Shown piece by piece: positions 22,163 to 28,915 of a stretch of DNA of 28,915 nucleotides. The DNA comes from 66-474 sp036279975 (GTDB taxonomy: Bacteria > Pseudomonadota > Gammaproteobacteria > Xanthomonadales > Rhodanobacteraceae), in assembly GCA_036279975.1 (NCBI GenBank), contig DASURP010000057.1, positions 1-28,915 of the forward strand, read 5' to 3'. The notes beneath the pieces were generated by a model. It worked only from the letters and a program-made list of their open reading frames with translations. It was not told the DNA's origin and did not search any database. A program made the translations under genes and the position numbers. Within the stretch, counting starts at the first letter, position 1. The number at the start of each line of letters is the position of its first letter.

Positions 22163-22792
22163 TCATGAATTCTTCAACACGATCGAGTAGATGACGTTGC
22201 CCACGTCGCGGCAACGGTCGATGGCCTTTTCCAGCAACTCGAACAGATCCTTGGCCAGCATCATCCGGATCGGATCGTCACTGCCGAGGTAGAGGTCGCG
22301 ATACGGCTCCAGCAGCAGCCGGTCCGCCTCGGATTCGGTGGCCTGCAGCCGGTCCTGCAGCTTGCGCATGCGCCCGATGCTCATGCCGTTGCGCAGTTCG
22401 CGCACCATCTCGACCACGCCCTCGGTCGCGCTCATCAACAGGGTGGCGCGCGAGGCAAAGTCGATGCCCTCGACGCGCCCGGCCACGATCACGTAACGCT
22501 CGGCGAACTTCTCGATCGTCTTCGGGATCCGATAGAGCGCCGAAGACATCGCCTCGATGTCCTCGCGGTCCAGCGCGGTGACGAAGGTATTGACCAGGTC
22601 CGCGCTGATCTTCGTCGCCAGTTCCTTTTCGCGCCGCCGGGCGGCCCGGAAGCCGTCCAGCAACATCGGCTCGCCGTGCGCCTCCAGCAACCCCTGCAGC
22701 GCCTTGGCGCCGTCGTGCGCCGCGCTGGCGCTGGCTTCGAGCAGGTCGTAGAAGCGGTCCCCCTTGCCGAACATGGTCTGCAGAGAAAACAT
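22163..22792 (-). CDS. DUF47 / PhoU-like partner of Pit
   Basis: A 209-residue all-helical protein of the DUF47 (YkaA, distant PhoU) family. It starts MFSLQTMFGKGDRFYDLLEASA, the usual N-terminus. Helical segments include RRREKELATKISADLVNTFVTALDREDIEAMSSALYRIPKTIEKF and KDLFELLEKAIDRCRDVGNVIYSIVLKNS, with the acidic D-R-E-D-I motif that binds metal in PhoU-like proteins. These proteins are usually encoded next to pit genes and are thought to control them. A -10-like TACCAT (22828-22823, minus strand) would give a 24-nt leader. It diverges from the CorC-like gene. Confidence 0.9.
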   Translation of the reverse strand: MFSLQTMFGKGDRFYDLLEASASAAHDGAKALQGLLEAHGEPMLLDGFRAARRREKELATKISADLVNTFVTALDREDIEAMSSALYRIPKTIEKFAERYVIVAGRVEGIDFASRATLLMSATEGVVEMVRELRNGMSIGRMRKLQDRLQATESEADRLLLEPYRDLYLGSDDPIRMMLAKDLFELLEKAIDRCRDVGNVIYSIVLKNS

Positions 22793-22865
22793 GGCGTTGC
22801 ACCCGGGAGCCGAATCCTGCAAATGGTACACGAGCACGGCGCCATCCCGAAGCGCCCACGCTTGC

Positions 22866-22871
22866 TACACT
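22866..22871 (+). promoter_or_regulatory. -10 box TACACT for the leader ORF and CorC-like gene
   Basis: GCTACACT is followed by an ATG exactly seven bases after the box (22878). The transcript would therefore start at or beside that ATG. No -35 match was found. Confidence 0.5.
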
Positions 22872-22877
22872 CCCGCC

Positions 22878-22907
22878 ATGGAGTCCTCCACCCGGTTGCG
22901 ATGTTGA
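22878..22907 (+). CDS. Possible 9-codon leader peptide
   Basis: ATG at 22878 opens a frame MESSTRLRC ending in TGA at 22905-22907, overlapping the CorC-like ATG at 22901 (ATGTTGA). The ATG falls at the expected transcription start of the TACACT promoter, so it would be read leaderless. A terminating ribosome would be placed on the start of the next gene, which has no good ribosome-binding site. Short frames arise by chance, so this is a candidate only. Confidence 0.35.
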   Translation: MESSTRLRC

Positions 22908-24262
22908 CCGAACTTGGCCTGGTCCTGATCCTGGCGTTGGGCAACGCCTTCTTTGCGATGGCCGAAATCGCGCTGATCGCCGCGCGCAAGAGCCGGCTGC
23001 GCCACCTGGCGCGTACCAGCACCCGCGCAAAGGTGGCGCTGCACCTGGCGCAGCGGCCGGACCGCTTCCTGTCCACGGTGCAGGTCGGCATCACCCTGAT
23101 CACCCTGATCACCGGTGCCGCCGCCGGCGCCGCGGTCAGCGACAGCATCCGGCTGTGGCTGATCGACCTCGGCATGCCTGCGATGGCGCACGCATCGCTG
23201 GTGATCGGGCTGCTGCTGGGCTTCATCCTGGTGACCACCATCAACATCACGATCGGCGAGTTGCTGCCCAAGCGGGTGGCGCTGGTCGCCCCGGAACGCA
23301 TCGCGCAGGTCGTGGCGTTTCCCATGCTGGTGCTGTCGTGGCTGATGACCCCGTTCGTGTGGTTCCTGAACCTGATCACCGGAACCCTGCTGCGCATGCT
23401 GCAGCTGCACCGGTTCAAGCGCGAGAAGGTCAGCGAAGAGGAAATCCGCCTGCTGGTCGCCGAGGGCGCCGAACAGGGCGTGCTGGATACCGACGAACGC
23501 AACATGGTCAACCGCGTGTTGCGGCTGGGCGACCGCACGGTGGACAGCGTGATGACGCCGCGCCCGCGCATCGCCTGGCTGGACGCCGCCGCGCCGCTCG
23601 CCGAGAACCTCGCGGTGATGCGCGCAACACCCTATTCGCGCTATCCGGTCTACCGCGAAAGCGAGGACGAAGTGCTGGGTGTGCTGGAAGTCAAGCGCCT
23701 GCTGCAATCGCTTGCGTCCGATTCCGGCGCGGGGACGCCGGCCGCACGCCTGGACCTGTTCCGCAAGCTCGCCAAACCGCTGTTCGTGCCCGCCACCACC
23801 CGCGCGCTGGACCTGCTGGATGAATTCCGCGACGCGGACACGCCGTTCGCGCTGGTGGTGGACGAATACGGTGACATCGAGGGACTGGTGACGCTTAACG
23901 ACGTGCTGACCGCGGTGGTCGGCCACCCCACGGGTACCGGCGACGGCAGCGCACCGGATGCCCCGGTGGTGCACCGCGATGACGGCAGCTGGCTGGTTTC
24001 GGGTTCGCTCACCACCGACGACTTGCGGGAGCTGCTGAAGCTGGACGAACTGCCGAACGAGCAGGAGGGCGACTACTACACCCTCGCCGGCATGCTGATC
24101 GAACTGTTCGGGCACATCCCGGTCACCGGCGAAAGCATCGCGTGGCACGGATTGAAATTCGAAGTCGTCGACCGCGACGGCGCGCGGATCGACAAGGTGC
24201 TGGTCTCGCCACTCGCGCCAACCGACGTCGTGGATGAAGAAGACGGGCTGGGCGGCGGCTAG
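22901..24262 (+). CDS. CorC/HlyC-family CNNM-type membrane protein
   Basis: A 453-residue inner-membrane protein. The N-terminal DUF21/CNNM domain (about residues 1-190) has four hydrophobic spans and NAFFAMAEIALIAARKSRL, QVGITLITLITGAAAG and TINITIGELLPKR. A pair of CBS domains follows (about 210-350; SVMTPRPRIAWLD, PFALVVDEYGDIEGLVTLND), then a CorC_HlyC C-terminal domain (DDGSWLVSGSLTTDDL...GDYYTLAGML). Relatives export Mg2+ or Co2+ or aid resistance to divalent metal; 'hemolysin' is a historical label. The start at 22901 fits the family N-terminus. Confidence 0.92.
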   Translation: MLTELGLVLILALGNAFFAMAEIALIAARKSRLRHLARTSTRAKVALHLAQRPDRFLSTVQVGITLITLITGAAAGAAVSDSIRLWLIDLGMPAMAHASLVIGLLLGFILVTTINITIGELLPKRVALVAPERIAQVVAFPMLVLSWLMTPFVWFLNLITGTLLRMLQLHRFKREKVSEEEIRLLVAEGAEQGVLDTDERNMVNRVLRLGDRTVDSVMTPRPRIAWLDAAAPLAENLAVMRATPYSRYPVYRESEDEVLGVLEVKRLLQSLASDSGAGTPAARLDLFRKLAKPLFVPATTRALDLLDEFRDADTPFALVVDEYGDIEGLVTLNDVLTAVVGHPTGTGDGSAPDAPVVHRDDGSWLVSGSLTTDDLRELLKLDELPNEQEGDYYTLAGMLIELFGHIPVTGESIAWHGLKFEVVDRDGARIDKVLVSPLAPTDVVDEEDGLGGG

Positions 24263-24282
24263 CTGCGGAAGCGCGCTTTCTG

Positions 24283-25071
24283 CTACGTCCCATGGCCGCG
24301 CTTGCCCCGTCCGGTCGCGAGCCGCGCCATCCGCTCGGCATCGGCCAGCACGCCGTGCAGGATCCGCAACTCGCGCGCGTCGGGCAGTGCGCGATGGAAC
24401 AACCGGCGCAGGCGCAGCTCGATGGTCCGGGCCGAACGGCCCTTGTGGAAGTCGATCGCGTGCAGGGTCTGGAACAGGTGCTCGAAGAAGCGCTCCAACT
24501 CGTCCGCCGAAGCGGGCGGCGCGTCGTGGTCCGGCGGCGCTTCGGGCACCTCTCCGAGCGTCGCCATGCGGAGTTCCCACGCCATCACCTGCACGGCCTG
24601 GGCGAGGTTGAGCGAAGAAAAATCCTCGACACTCTGGATCCGGATCATGGCGTGGCACACCGACAGTTCGTCGTTGTCGAGGCCCGAACGCTCATTGCCG
24701 AACAACAGCGCGACCTCCCGGCCCGCCTCCAGCAGCGGCGCGATTTCCGCGCCGGCGGCGCGCGGATCGAGTTCGGGCAGGTTGACGCCGCGGCGGCGCG
24801 CGGACAGGCCGTACACGCGGGTGCAACCGGCCACAGCCTCCGCGACGCTGCCGGCCAGCACCAGGTTCGCAAGCACGTCGTCCGCGCCCGCTGCCATGGC
24901 TTCGACCTGCGGGTCGGGATAGCGCCGCGGCGCGACCAGCGCCAGTCGCCAGAAACCCATGGTGCGGATCGCGCGCGCGGCCGCACCGATGTTGCCGGGG
25001 TGCGAGGTGCGCGCCAGCACGAAACGGATCGGCTGCGGCGCGGGCGGGACGGATGCCTTGGATTGGTTCAT
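24283..25071 (-). CDS. trmJ: tRNA (Cm32/Um32) 2'-O-methyltransferase
   Basis: A 262-residue SPOUT-class methyltransferase that methylates the ribose of nucleotide 32 in tRNA anticodon loops. RFVLARTSHPGNIGAAARAIRTMG is the N-terminal signature. The knotted SAM site is in LLFGNERSGLDNDEL and IQSVEDFSSLNLAQAVQVMAWE, and the C-terminal helical part (DELERFFEHLFQTLHAIDF) is the family dimer/tRNA region. It is divergent from suhB, as in E. coli and many relatives. No strong ribosome-binding site is seen before the ATG. It converges with the CorC-like gene 20 bases away with no clear terminator. Confidence 0.94.
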   Translation of the reverse strand: MNQSKASVPPAPQPIRFVLARTSHPGNIGAAARAIRTMGFWRLALVAPRRYPDPQVEAMAAGADDVLANLVLAGSVAEAVAGCTRVYGLSARRRGVNLPELDPRAAGAEIAPLLEAGREVALLFGNERSGLDNDELSVCHAMIRIQSVEDFSSLNLAQAVQVMAWELRMATLGEVPEAPPDHDAPPASADELERFFEHLFQTLHAIDFHKGRSARTIELRLRRLFHRALPDARELRILHGVLADAERMARLATGRGKRGHGT

Positions 25072-25105
25072 CGGACAAGGTTAACGCCACGCGTCGATGC
25101 GCTGC

Positions 25106-25111
25106 TAAAAT
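25106..25111 (+). promoter_or_regulatory. -10 box TAAAAT for suhB
   Basis: GCTAAAAT lies 58 bases before the suhB ATG. A weak TTAACG sits 19 bases before it. The deduced start near 25118 coincides with the beginning of a strong hairpin. Confidence 0.45.
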
Positions 25112-25116
25112 GCCGG

Positions 25117-25145
25117 CGCGCCGCCCCGTGCGGCGCGTTCTTTTT
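25117..25145 (+). terminator. Terminator-like hairpin in the suhB leader
   Basis: A perfect 8-bp GC stem CGCGCCGC/GCGGCGCG with loop CCCGT (25117-25137) is followed at once by TTCTTTTT (25138-25145). This is the form of an intrinsic terminator, but no rightward gene lies upstream to be ended: trmJ is divergent and begins at 25071. It lies between the putative suhB promoter and its ATG, so an attenuator is possible. Confidence 0.65.
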
Positions 25146-25168
25146 CAACCCTTCGGACTCCCCTCGCC

Positions 25169-25975
25169 ATGGCCCGACCCGCCGTCACCGTCGCGATCCG
25201 TGCCGCGCGCGCCGCCGGCAGCGTGATCCTGCGCTACATGAACCGCCTCGACAGCGTGGCCGTGGTCGAAAAACACCACCTCGATTTCGTTTCCGAAGTC
25301 GATCGCCAGGCCGAGACCGAGATCGTGCGCGAACTGCGGCGCGCCTACCCCGACCACGCCATCCTGGGCGAGGAGACCGGCGCTTCCGGCAAGGCCGGCG
25401 CACGCTTCACCTGGGCGGTCGATCCCCTCGACGGCACCCATAATTACCTGCGCGGCATCCCGCATTTCGCGGTGTCGATCGCGCAACTCGACCGCGGTGA
25501 ACCCGTGCACGCCGTGATCCTGGACCCGATCCGCAACGAGATCTACTCGGCCAGCAAGGGCGACGGCGCATTCCTCAACGACCATCGCATCCGCGTCGGC
25601 AAGCGCGAGACGCTGGATGGCGCGATGCTGGCGACGGGTTTCCCGTACCGCGAACGCCGGCACCTCGACGCCCAGCTCGGCATGACCCGCGAGGTGCTAA
25701 AGCACGCCGAGGACATCCGCCGCACCGGCTCGGCCGCACTCGACCTTGCCTGGGCAGCATCCGGACGCCTGGACGGCTATTTCGAGACCGGCCTGAAGGT
25801 CTGGGACATGGCAGCCGGCTGCCTGCTGGTGCGTGAAGCCGGTGGACGTTATTGCGACCTGACCGGCCGCGACGGCCTGCCCGGATCGGGCAACCTCGTG
25901 GCCGCCAACCACATGCTGGCAGGGCAGATCGTCGCGACGATCGCACCAGCGCTCAGCTCCGACCTGAAGCGCTAG
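25169..25975 (+). CDS. suhB: SuhB-type inositol-1-monophosphatase
   Basis: A 268-residue Mg2+-dependent phosphatase of the inositol monophosphatase superfamily. Metal and catalytic motifs are LGEETGA, WAVDPLDGTHNYLRGIPHFA and the C-terminal WDMAAGCLLVREAGG. In E. coli SuhB also joins the rRNA transcription antitermination complex, largely independent of its phosphatase activity; whether this one does is inferred by homology. The ATG at 25169 gives the usual family start though no good ribosome-binding site precedes it. A terminator-like hairpin lies in the leader. Confidence 0.94.
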   Translation: MARPAVTVAIRAARAAGSVILRYMNRLDSVAVVEKHHLDFVSEVDRQAETEIVRELRRAYPDHAILGEETGASGKAGARFTWAVDPLDGTHNYLRGIPHFAVSIAQLDRGEPVHAVILDPIRNEIYSASKGDGAFLNDHRIRVGKRETLDGAMLATGFPYRERRHLDAQLGMTREVLKHAEDIRRTGSAALDLAWAASGRLDGYFETGLKVWDMAAGCLLVREAGGRYCDLTGRDGLPGSGNLVAANHMLAGQIVATIAPALSSDLKR

Positions 25976-25978
25976 CCT

Positions 25979-26014
25979 GCGCCCCGGATTCCGCTCCGTT
26001 TCATCCGGGCTACG
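25979..26014. repeat. GTAGCCCGGAT-type REP palindrome
   Basis: CCCGGAT (25983-25989) pairs with ATCCGGG (26003-26009) within the widely dispersed gammaproteobacterial sequence GTAGCCCGGATGAAAC (minus strand). It fills the short gap between the convergent suhB and lytic transglycosylase genes and may act as a bidirectional RNA stop, although it has no T-run. Confidence 0.65.
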
Positions 26015-26026
26015 TGCTCCCGAACG

Positions 26027-27247
26027 TCAGTCGGCATGCTGCGCCACCGCCAGCGCGGGGGAAACCTGCGCGGCCAGGGCCTTGCGATAACGCTGGTACA
26101 GCAGCGCCACGCGCTTCACGTACACCTGAGTTTCCGCGTACGGCGGCACGCCGCCGTATTTCGCGACCGCACCGGCGCCCGCGTTGTAGGCCGCCGCGGC
26201 CAGCTGCACGTCGCCGTGGTAGTCGTGCAGCAGGCTGGCAAGGTAACGCGCCCCGCCGGAAATGTTCTGGGCCGGGTCGAACGCGTCGCCCACGCCCAGA
26301 TCGAACGCGGTGCCCGGCATCAATTGCATCAATCCCTGCGCGCCCTTGTAGGAAAGCGCGCGTGGATTGAATCCCGACTCGGCATGGATGATCGCGCGCA
26401 ACAGCGCGGCATTGACGCCGCTCAGCTTCGCCGCGGCACGAATGTCGTCGCCGTACGCGGCAAGGTGCAACGGCACGGTGTTCCAGTCGATCTTCGAATG
26501 CACGTTGCAGGCATAGCATTCGACGATGTAGGTGAACAGCATTTTCGCGTCGCCCTGCTTCGCCAGCGACGCGATGTTGGTGTACAGGACGCTGCCGTTC
26601 TTCTGGACCACGCGGTACACGGCGCCGCGCCTGGGCGGCCGCGGCGCATCGACGTCGAGCTTCAGGGGAATCGCGGCGGTGGCGGCCGGCGCGGGCCCGG
26701 CCGTTCCGGCGGGCGGAGGTAGCGGCGTGCGCACGGGCGCCAGATCGACTCCCAGCACGCGCGGCAACACCCAGTCGCCCAGCGTATCCAGCGCCACCAC
26801 CGGGAAGGGCTGCCACGCGGACGCGGCGGCAGGTTCGGACACCTGCAAGGTCCCATCCTCGCCCAGTGGCGTTACCTTGAGGATGGCCGGGTTGGCCTTG
26901 ACGGGCCGCGGCGGCTTGCCGGGCAGGACCGTGACGTCCGGCGATTTCTGGTCCGACGGCTTCTGGTCCGATGCCCTGGTCGCATGCGCGACCGCCACCG
27001 GATGCGTGCGCGGCTGGTGCCACTGCCCGATCCTGATGCAATCCCGGTAACCCGCGGTGTTGCTGACGTAAGCCCGCTCGCCGCCCGTGCCGACGCAGCG
27101 GTAAAGCACGCTCGCCGATGCGGGACCGGCCCATGCCGTCGCCAGCAACAAGGCACAGGCAACCACGACGCGCCACCGCGAATCGGATGTCAGGCGAGGC
27201 CCCCGGCGCCAGCCGCCGCGCGCCCCTGGGCGGGAAACGGCTCTCAT
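26027..27247 (-). CDS. Lytic transglycosylase (SLT domain) with DUF4124-like N-terminus
   Basis: A 406-residue exported murein hydrolase. A long basic N-terminus leads to the signal core VVVACALLLATAWAG, cut after ASA. Next is a DUF4124-like module (VLYRCVGTGGERAYVSN with a Cys pair), a Pro/Ala-rich linker (about 90-200) and a second short module (AVYRVVQKNGSVLYTN). The C-terminal SLT domain has catalytic Glu290 in IHAESGFNPRAL, GAQGLMQLMPGTA and AAAAYNAGAGAV. It cleaves MurNAc-GlcNAc bonds forming anhydromuropeptides. The ATG at 27247 is the likely start; a TTG at 27283 is an alternative. It diverges from miaB. Confidence 0.9.
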   Translation of the reverse strand: MRAVSRPGARGGWRRGPRLTSDSRWRVVVACALLLATAWAGPASASVLYRCVGTGGERAYVSNTAGYRDCIRIGQWHQPRTHPVAVAHATRASDQKPSDQKSPDVTVLPGKPPRPVKANPAILKVTPLGEDGTLQVSEPAAASAWQPFPVVALDTLGDWVLPRVLGVDLAPVRTPLPPPAGTAGPAPAATAAIPLKLDVDAPRPPRRGAVYRVVQKNGSVLYTNIASLAKQGDAKMLFTYIVECYACNVHSKIDWNTVPLHLAAYGDDIRAAAKLSGVNAALLRAIIHAESGFNPRALSYKGAQGLMQLMPGTAFDLGVGDAFDPAQNISGGARYLASLLHDYHGDVQLAAAAYNAGAGAVAKYGGVPPYAETQVYVKRVALLYQRYRKALAAQVSPALAVAQHAD

Positions 27248-27338
27248 GGGTGGCAGTGTGCCCCTGCAGGCGGCCCTTGCCAAGCCGCAGCGTTCACACT
27301 TCGGGGCCGACAGCCCGGCCTGTGGCGGTTTGCGAAGC

Positions 27339-27344
27339 TACAAT
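27339..27344 (+). promoter_or_regulatory. -10 box TACAAT for miaB
   Basis: GCTACAAT lies 29 bases before the miaB ATG, implying a leader of about 22 nt. No -35 box is clear. Confidence 0.55.
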
Positions 27345-27372
27345 GCTTGTTTCAGCGCGTTTCACGTTTTCG

Positions 27373-28755
27373 ATGGCCGACACCCCTGCCCCCAGCAAAA
27401 CTCCCGGGAAGCTGTTCATCCAGACCCACGGCTGCCAGATGAACGAGTACGACTCCCGCAAGATGGAGGAGGTACTCGCGGCCGAACGCGGCATGCTGCG
27501 CACGCAGGATGTATCGCAAGCCGACGTGATCCTGGTGAACACCTGTTCGATCCGCGAGAAGGCGCAGGAGAAGGTGTTCTCGCAACTCGGCCGCTGGAAG
27601 GAATTCAAGCAGGCGAATCCGGACGTGCTGATCGGCGTCGGCGGCTGCGTGGCCTCCCAGGAAGGCCAGGCGATCGTCGAGCGCGCGCCGTACGTCGACC
27701 TGGTGTTCGGCCCGCAAACGCTGCACCGCCTGCCCGACCTGATCGACGCGCGCCGCGCCACCGGCAAGCCGCAGGTCGACATTTCCTTTCCCGAGATCGA
27801 GAAATTCGATCGCCTGCCCGAGCCGCGCGCGGAGGGCCCGAGCGCGTTCGTGTCGATCATGGAAGGCTGCTCGAAATACTGCTCCTTCTGCGTGGTGCCC
27901 TACACCCGCGGCGAGGAAATCTCGCGCCCGTTCGACGACGTGCTGGCGGAAGTCGCTTCGCTGGCCGAACAGGGCGTCAAGGAAGTCAACCTGCTGGGCC
28001 AGAACGTCAACGCGTATCGCGGGCCGATGTTTGATGGCGCGTGCGAGCACCCTGGTGCGAGTGAGGATGGAAATCATGCCGACCTCGCGCTGCTGATCCG
28101 CGCGATCGCCGAGATCGGCGGCATCGGCCGCATCCGCTTCACCACTTCGCACCCGCTGGAGTTTTCCGATTCGCTGGTCGCGGCCTACCGCGATGTGCCC
28201 AAGCTCGCGAACTTCCTGCACCTGCCGGTGCAGTCGGGTTCCGACCGCATCCTCATGATGATGAAGCGCAACTACACCGCGGCGATGTACAAGGAGAAGA
28301 TCGCGCAATTGCGCGCGGTGCGTCCGGACATCTGCATCTCGTCGGATTTCATCGTGGGCTTCCCCGGCGAAACCGACGCCGATTTCGCGCAGACGCTGCA
28401 GCTGATCGAGGACATCGGTTTCGACCAGTCGTTTTCCTTCATCTACTCGAAGCGCCCCGGCACGCCGGCGGCCAACCTGTTCGATCCGACGCCCGATGCG
28501 GTGAAGCACGAACGCCTCACGACGTTGCAGAACGCGATCAACTTCCACGCGGCGAAGATCAGCGAGGCGATGGTCGGCAGCACGCAGCGCATCCTCGTCA
28601 CCGGCCCGTCGAAGAAGAACCCCAACGAACTCACCGGCAAGACCGAAAACATGCGCCAGGTGAATTTTGCGGGCGAAGCGCACATGGTCGGCCAGTTCGT
28701 GGATGTGGTGATTACCGCGGCGCTGAGCAATTCGTTGCGTGGACGCCTCATGTAG
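27373..28755 (+). CDS. miaB: tRNA-2-methylthio-N6-dimethylallyladenosine synthase
   Basis: A 460-residue radical-SAM methylthiotransferase that converts i6A37 to ms2i6A37 in tRNAs reading UNN codons. The N-terminal MTTase domain has its three cluster cysteines in THGCQMNEYDS, NTCSIREKAQE and GVGGCVASQEG. The radical-SAM motif is C166-x3-C170-x2-C173 (GCSKYCSFC). LPVQSGSDRILMMMKR and SSDFIVGFPGET follow, and a TRAM domain closes the protein. The ATG at 27373 gives the normal start; an ATG at 27343 overlaps the -10 box. Its TAG stop lies inside a REP sequence. Confidence 0.96.
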   Translation: MADTPAPSKTPGKLFIQTHGCQMNEYDSRKMEEVLAAERGMLRTQDVSQADVILVNTCSIREKAQEKVFSQLGRWKEFKQANPDVLIGVGGCVASQEGQAIVERAPYVDLVFGPQTLHRLPDLIDARRATGKPQVDISFPEIEKFDRLPEPRAEGPSAFVSIMEGCSKYCSFCVVPYTRGEEISRPFDDVLAEVASLAEQGVKEVNLLGQNVNAYRGPMFDGACEHPGASEDGNHADLALLIRAIAEIGGIGRIRFTTSHPLEFSDSLVAAYRDVPKLANFLHLPVQSGSDRILMMMKRNYTAAMYKEKIAQLRAVRPDICISSDFIVGFPGETDADFAQTLQLIEDIGFDQSFSFIYSKRPGTPAANLFDPTPDAVKHERLTTLQNAINFHAAKISEAMVGSTQRILVTGPSKKNPNELTGKTENMRQVNFAGEAHMVGQFVDVVITAALSNSLRGRLM

Positions 28756-28864
28756 GAGCCGGCTGGCGCACAGCGCCTGCTCCTTCTTTTCCGGCGACCG
28801 TCGCGAAGCGAAACGCTTCCGTCGTCCTGCTCTTTTTTGTCGCGCGCAGGCGCACTCCTACAAC
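28751..28864. repeat. Inverted pair of GTAGGAG-type REP sequences
   Basis: TGTAGGAGCCGGCTGGCGC at 28751-28769 and, inverted, TGTAGGAGTGCGCCTGCGCG ending near 28862 are two REP units of the kind widespread in pseudomonads and Xanthomonadales. Between them are a small stem GAAGCG/CGCTTC (28805-28819) and a T6 run. The first unit contains the miaB stop codon. Confidence 0.8.
28754..28790 (+). terminator. Probable miaB terminator formed by the REP
   Basis: AGGAGC (28754-28759) can pair with GCTCCT (28779-28784), enclosing GGCGC/GCGCC around ACA (28765-28777), and TTCTTTT follows. The bulge CGGCT is unpaired. The REP thus doubles as an intrinsic-terminator-like structure starting at the stop codon. 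Confidence 0.5.
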
Positions 28865-28883
28865 GCACGAGCAAGCCGTCGAT

Positions 28884-28915
28884 ATGGCCGATTCTCTCAT
28901 CCAGCACGACTTCAC
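28884..28915 (+). CDS. Start of a PhoH-like gene (partial)
   Basis: An ATG at 28884 opens MADSLIQHDF and runs off the window. A PhoH/YbeZ-type ATPase commonly follows miaB in gammaproteobacteria, and many begin with a short polar N-terminus ending in D-F before the first domain. Ten residues are too few for proof, so the call rests mainly on gene order. Confidence 0.4.
   Translation, partial: MADSLIQHDF

Noticed and set aside
24263..24282. Terminator between the CorC-like gene and trmJ
   Set aside because: Only a weak partial palindrome is visible in the 20-base gap and there is no T-run on either side.

Overview
The window looks like chromosomal DNA from a GC-rich gammaproteobacterium, most likely of the Xanthomonadales/Lysobacterales and perhaps Rhodanobacteraceae. 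This is an inference from protein resemblance, the divergent suhB/trmJ pair, miaB followed by a PhoH-like start, GTAGGAG-type REP sequences and heptanucleotide GGGACCR arrays. I saw no phage, transposase, CRISPR, toxin-antitoxin or rRNA genes. Most genes are housekeeping or metabolic; the unusual content is mostly in the intergenic DNA.

Layout. 1-85: 5' end of a leftward glycosyltransferase-like gene. 167-534: a tRNA-Arg(CCT) gene preceded by two 135-bp tandem units, each carrying a truncated copy of the tRNA 5' part. 802-8061, rightward: ALDH7-type semialdehyde dehydrogenase, SDR oxidoreductase, DUF4190-like membrane protein, pyrD, murB, an unknown envelope protein, copC and copD. 8136-10853: a large secreted M16 zinc peptidase. 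10951-22792, all leftward: small membrane protein, YbjQ-like protein, Tat-exported FAD oxidase, Fsr-type MFS exporter, fused alpha/beta 2-oxoacid dehydrogenase E1, GNAT acetyltransferase, secreted pilin-like protein, glutaryl-CoA dehydrogenase, a 26-copy heptanucleotide array, cN-I-type 5'-nucleotidase, Pit phosphate transporter and its DUF47 partner. 22901-28915: CorC/HlyC-type protein, trmJ (leftward), suhB, a lytic transglycosylase (leftward), miaB and the start of a PhoH-like gene.

Functional links. The ALDH7 enzyme and GcdH catalyse an early and a late step of lysine degradation through 2-aminoadipate, but lie 16 kb apart on opposite strands. DUF47, Pit and the nucleotidase make a plausible phosphate module. 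CopC and CopD form a copper-handling pair. The pilin-like gene, GNAT and E1 are packed as one transcription unit, with an ATGA overlap at the last junction.

The observations most worth checking are the tandem partial tRNA duplication, the terminator-like hairpin inside the suhB leader, a possible 9-codon leader peptide overlapping the corC-like start, the heptanucleotide array next to the gcdH -10 box with an inverted copy forming the nucleotidase C-terminus, and the missing standard start codon of copD.
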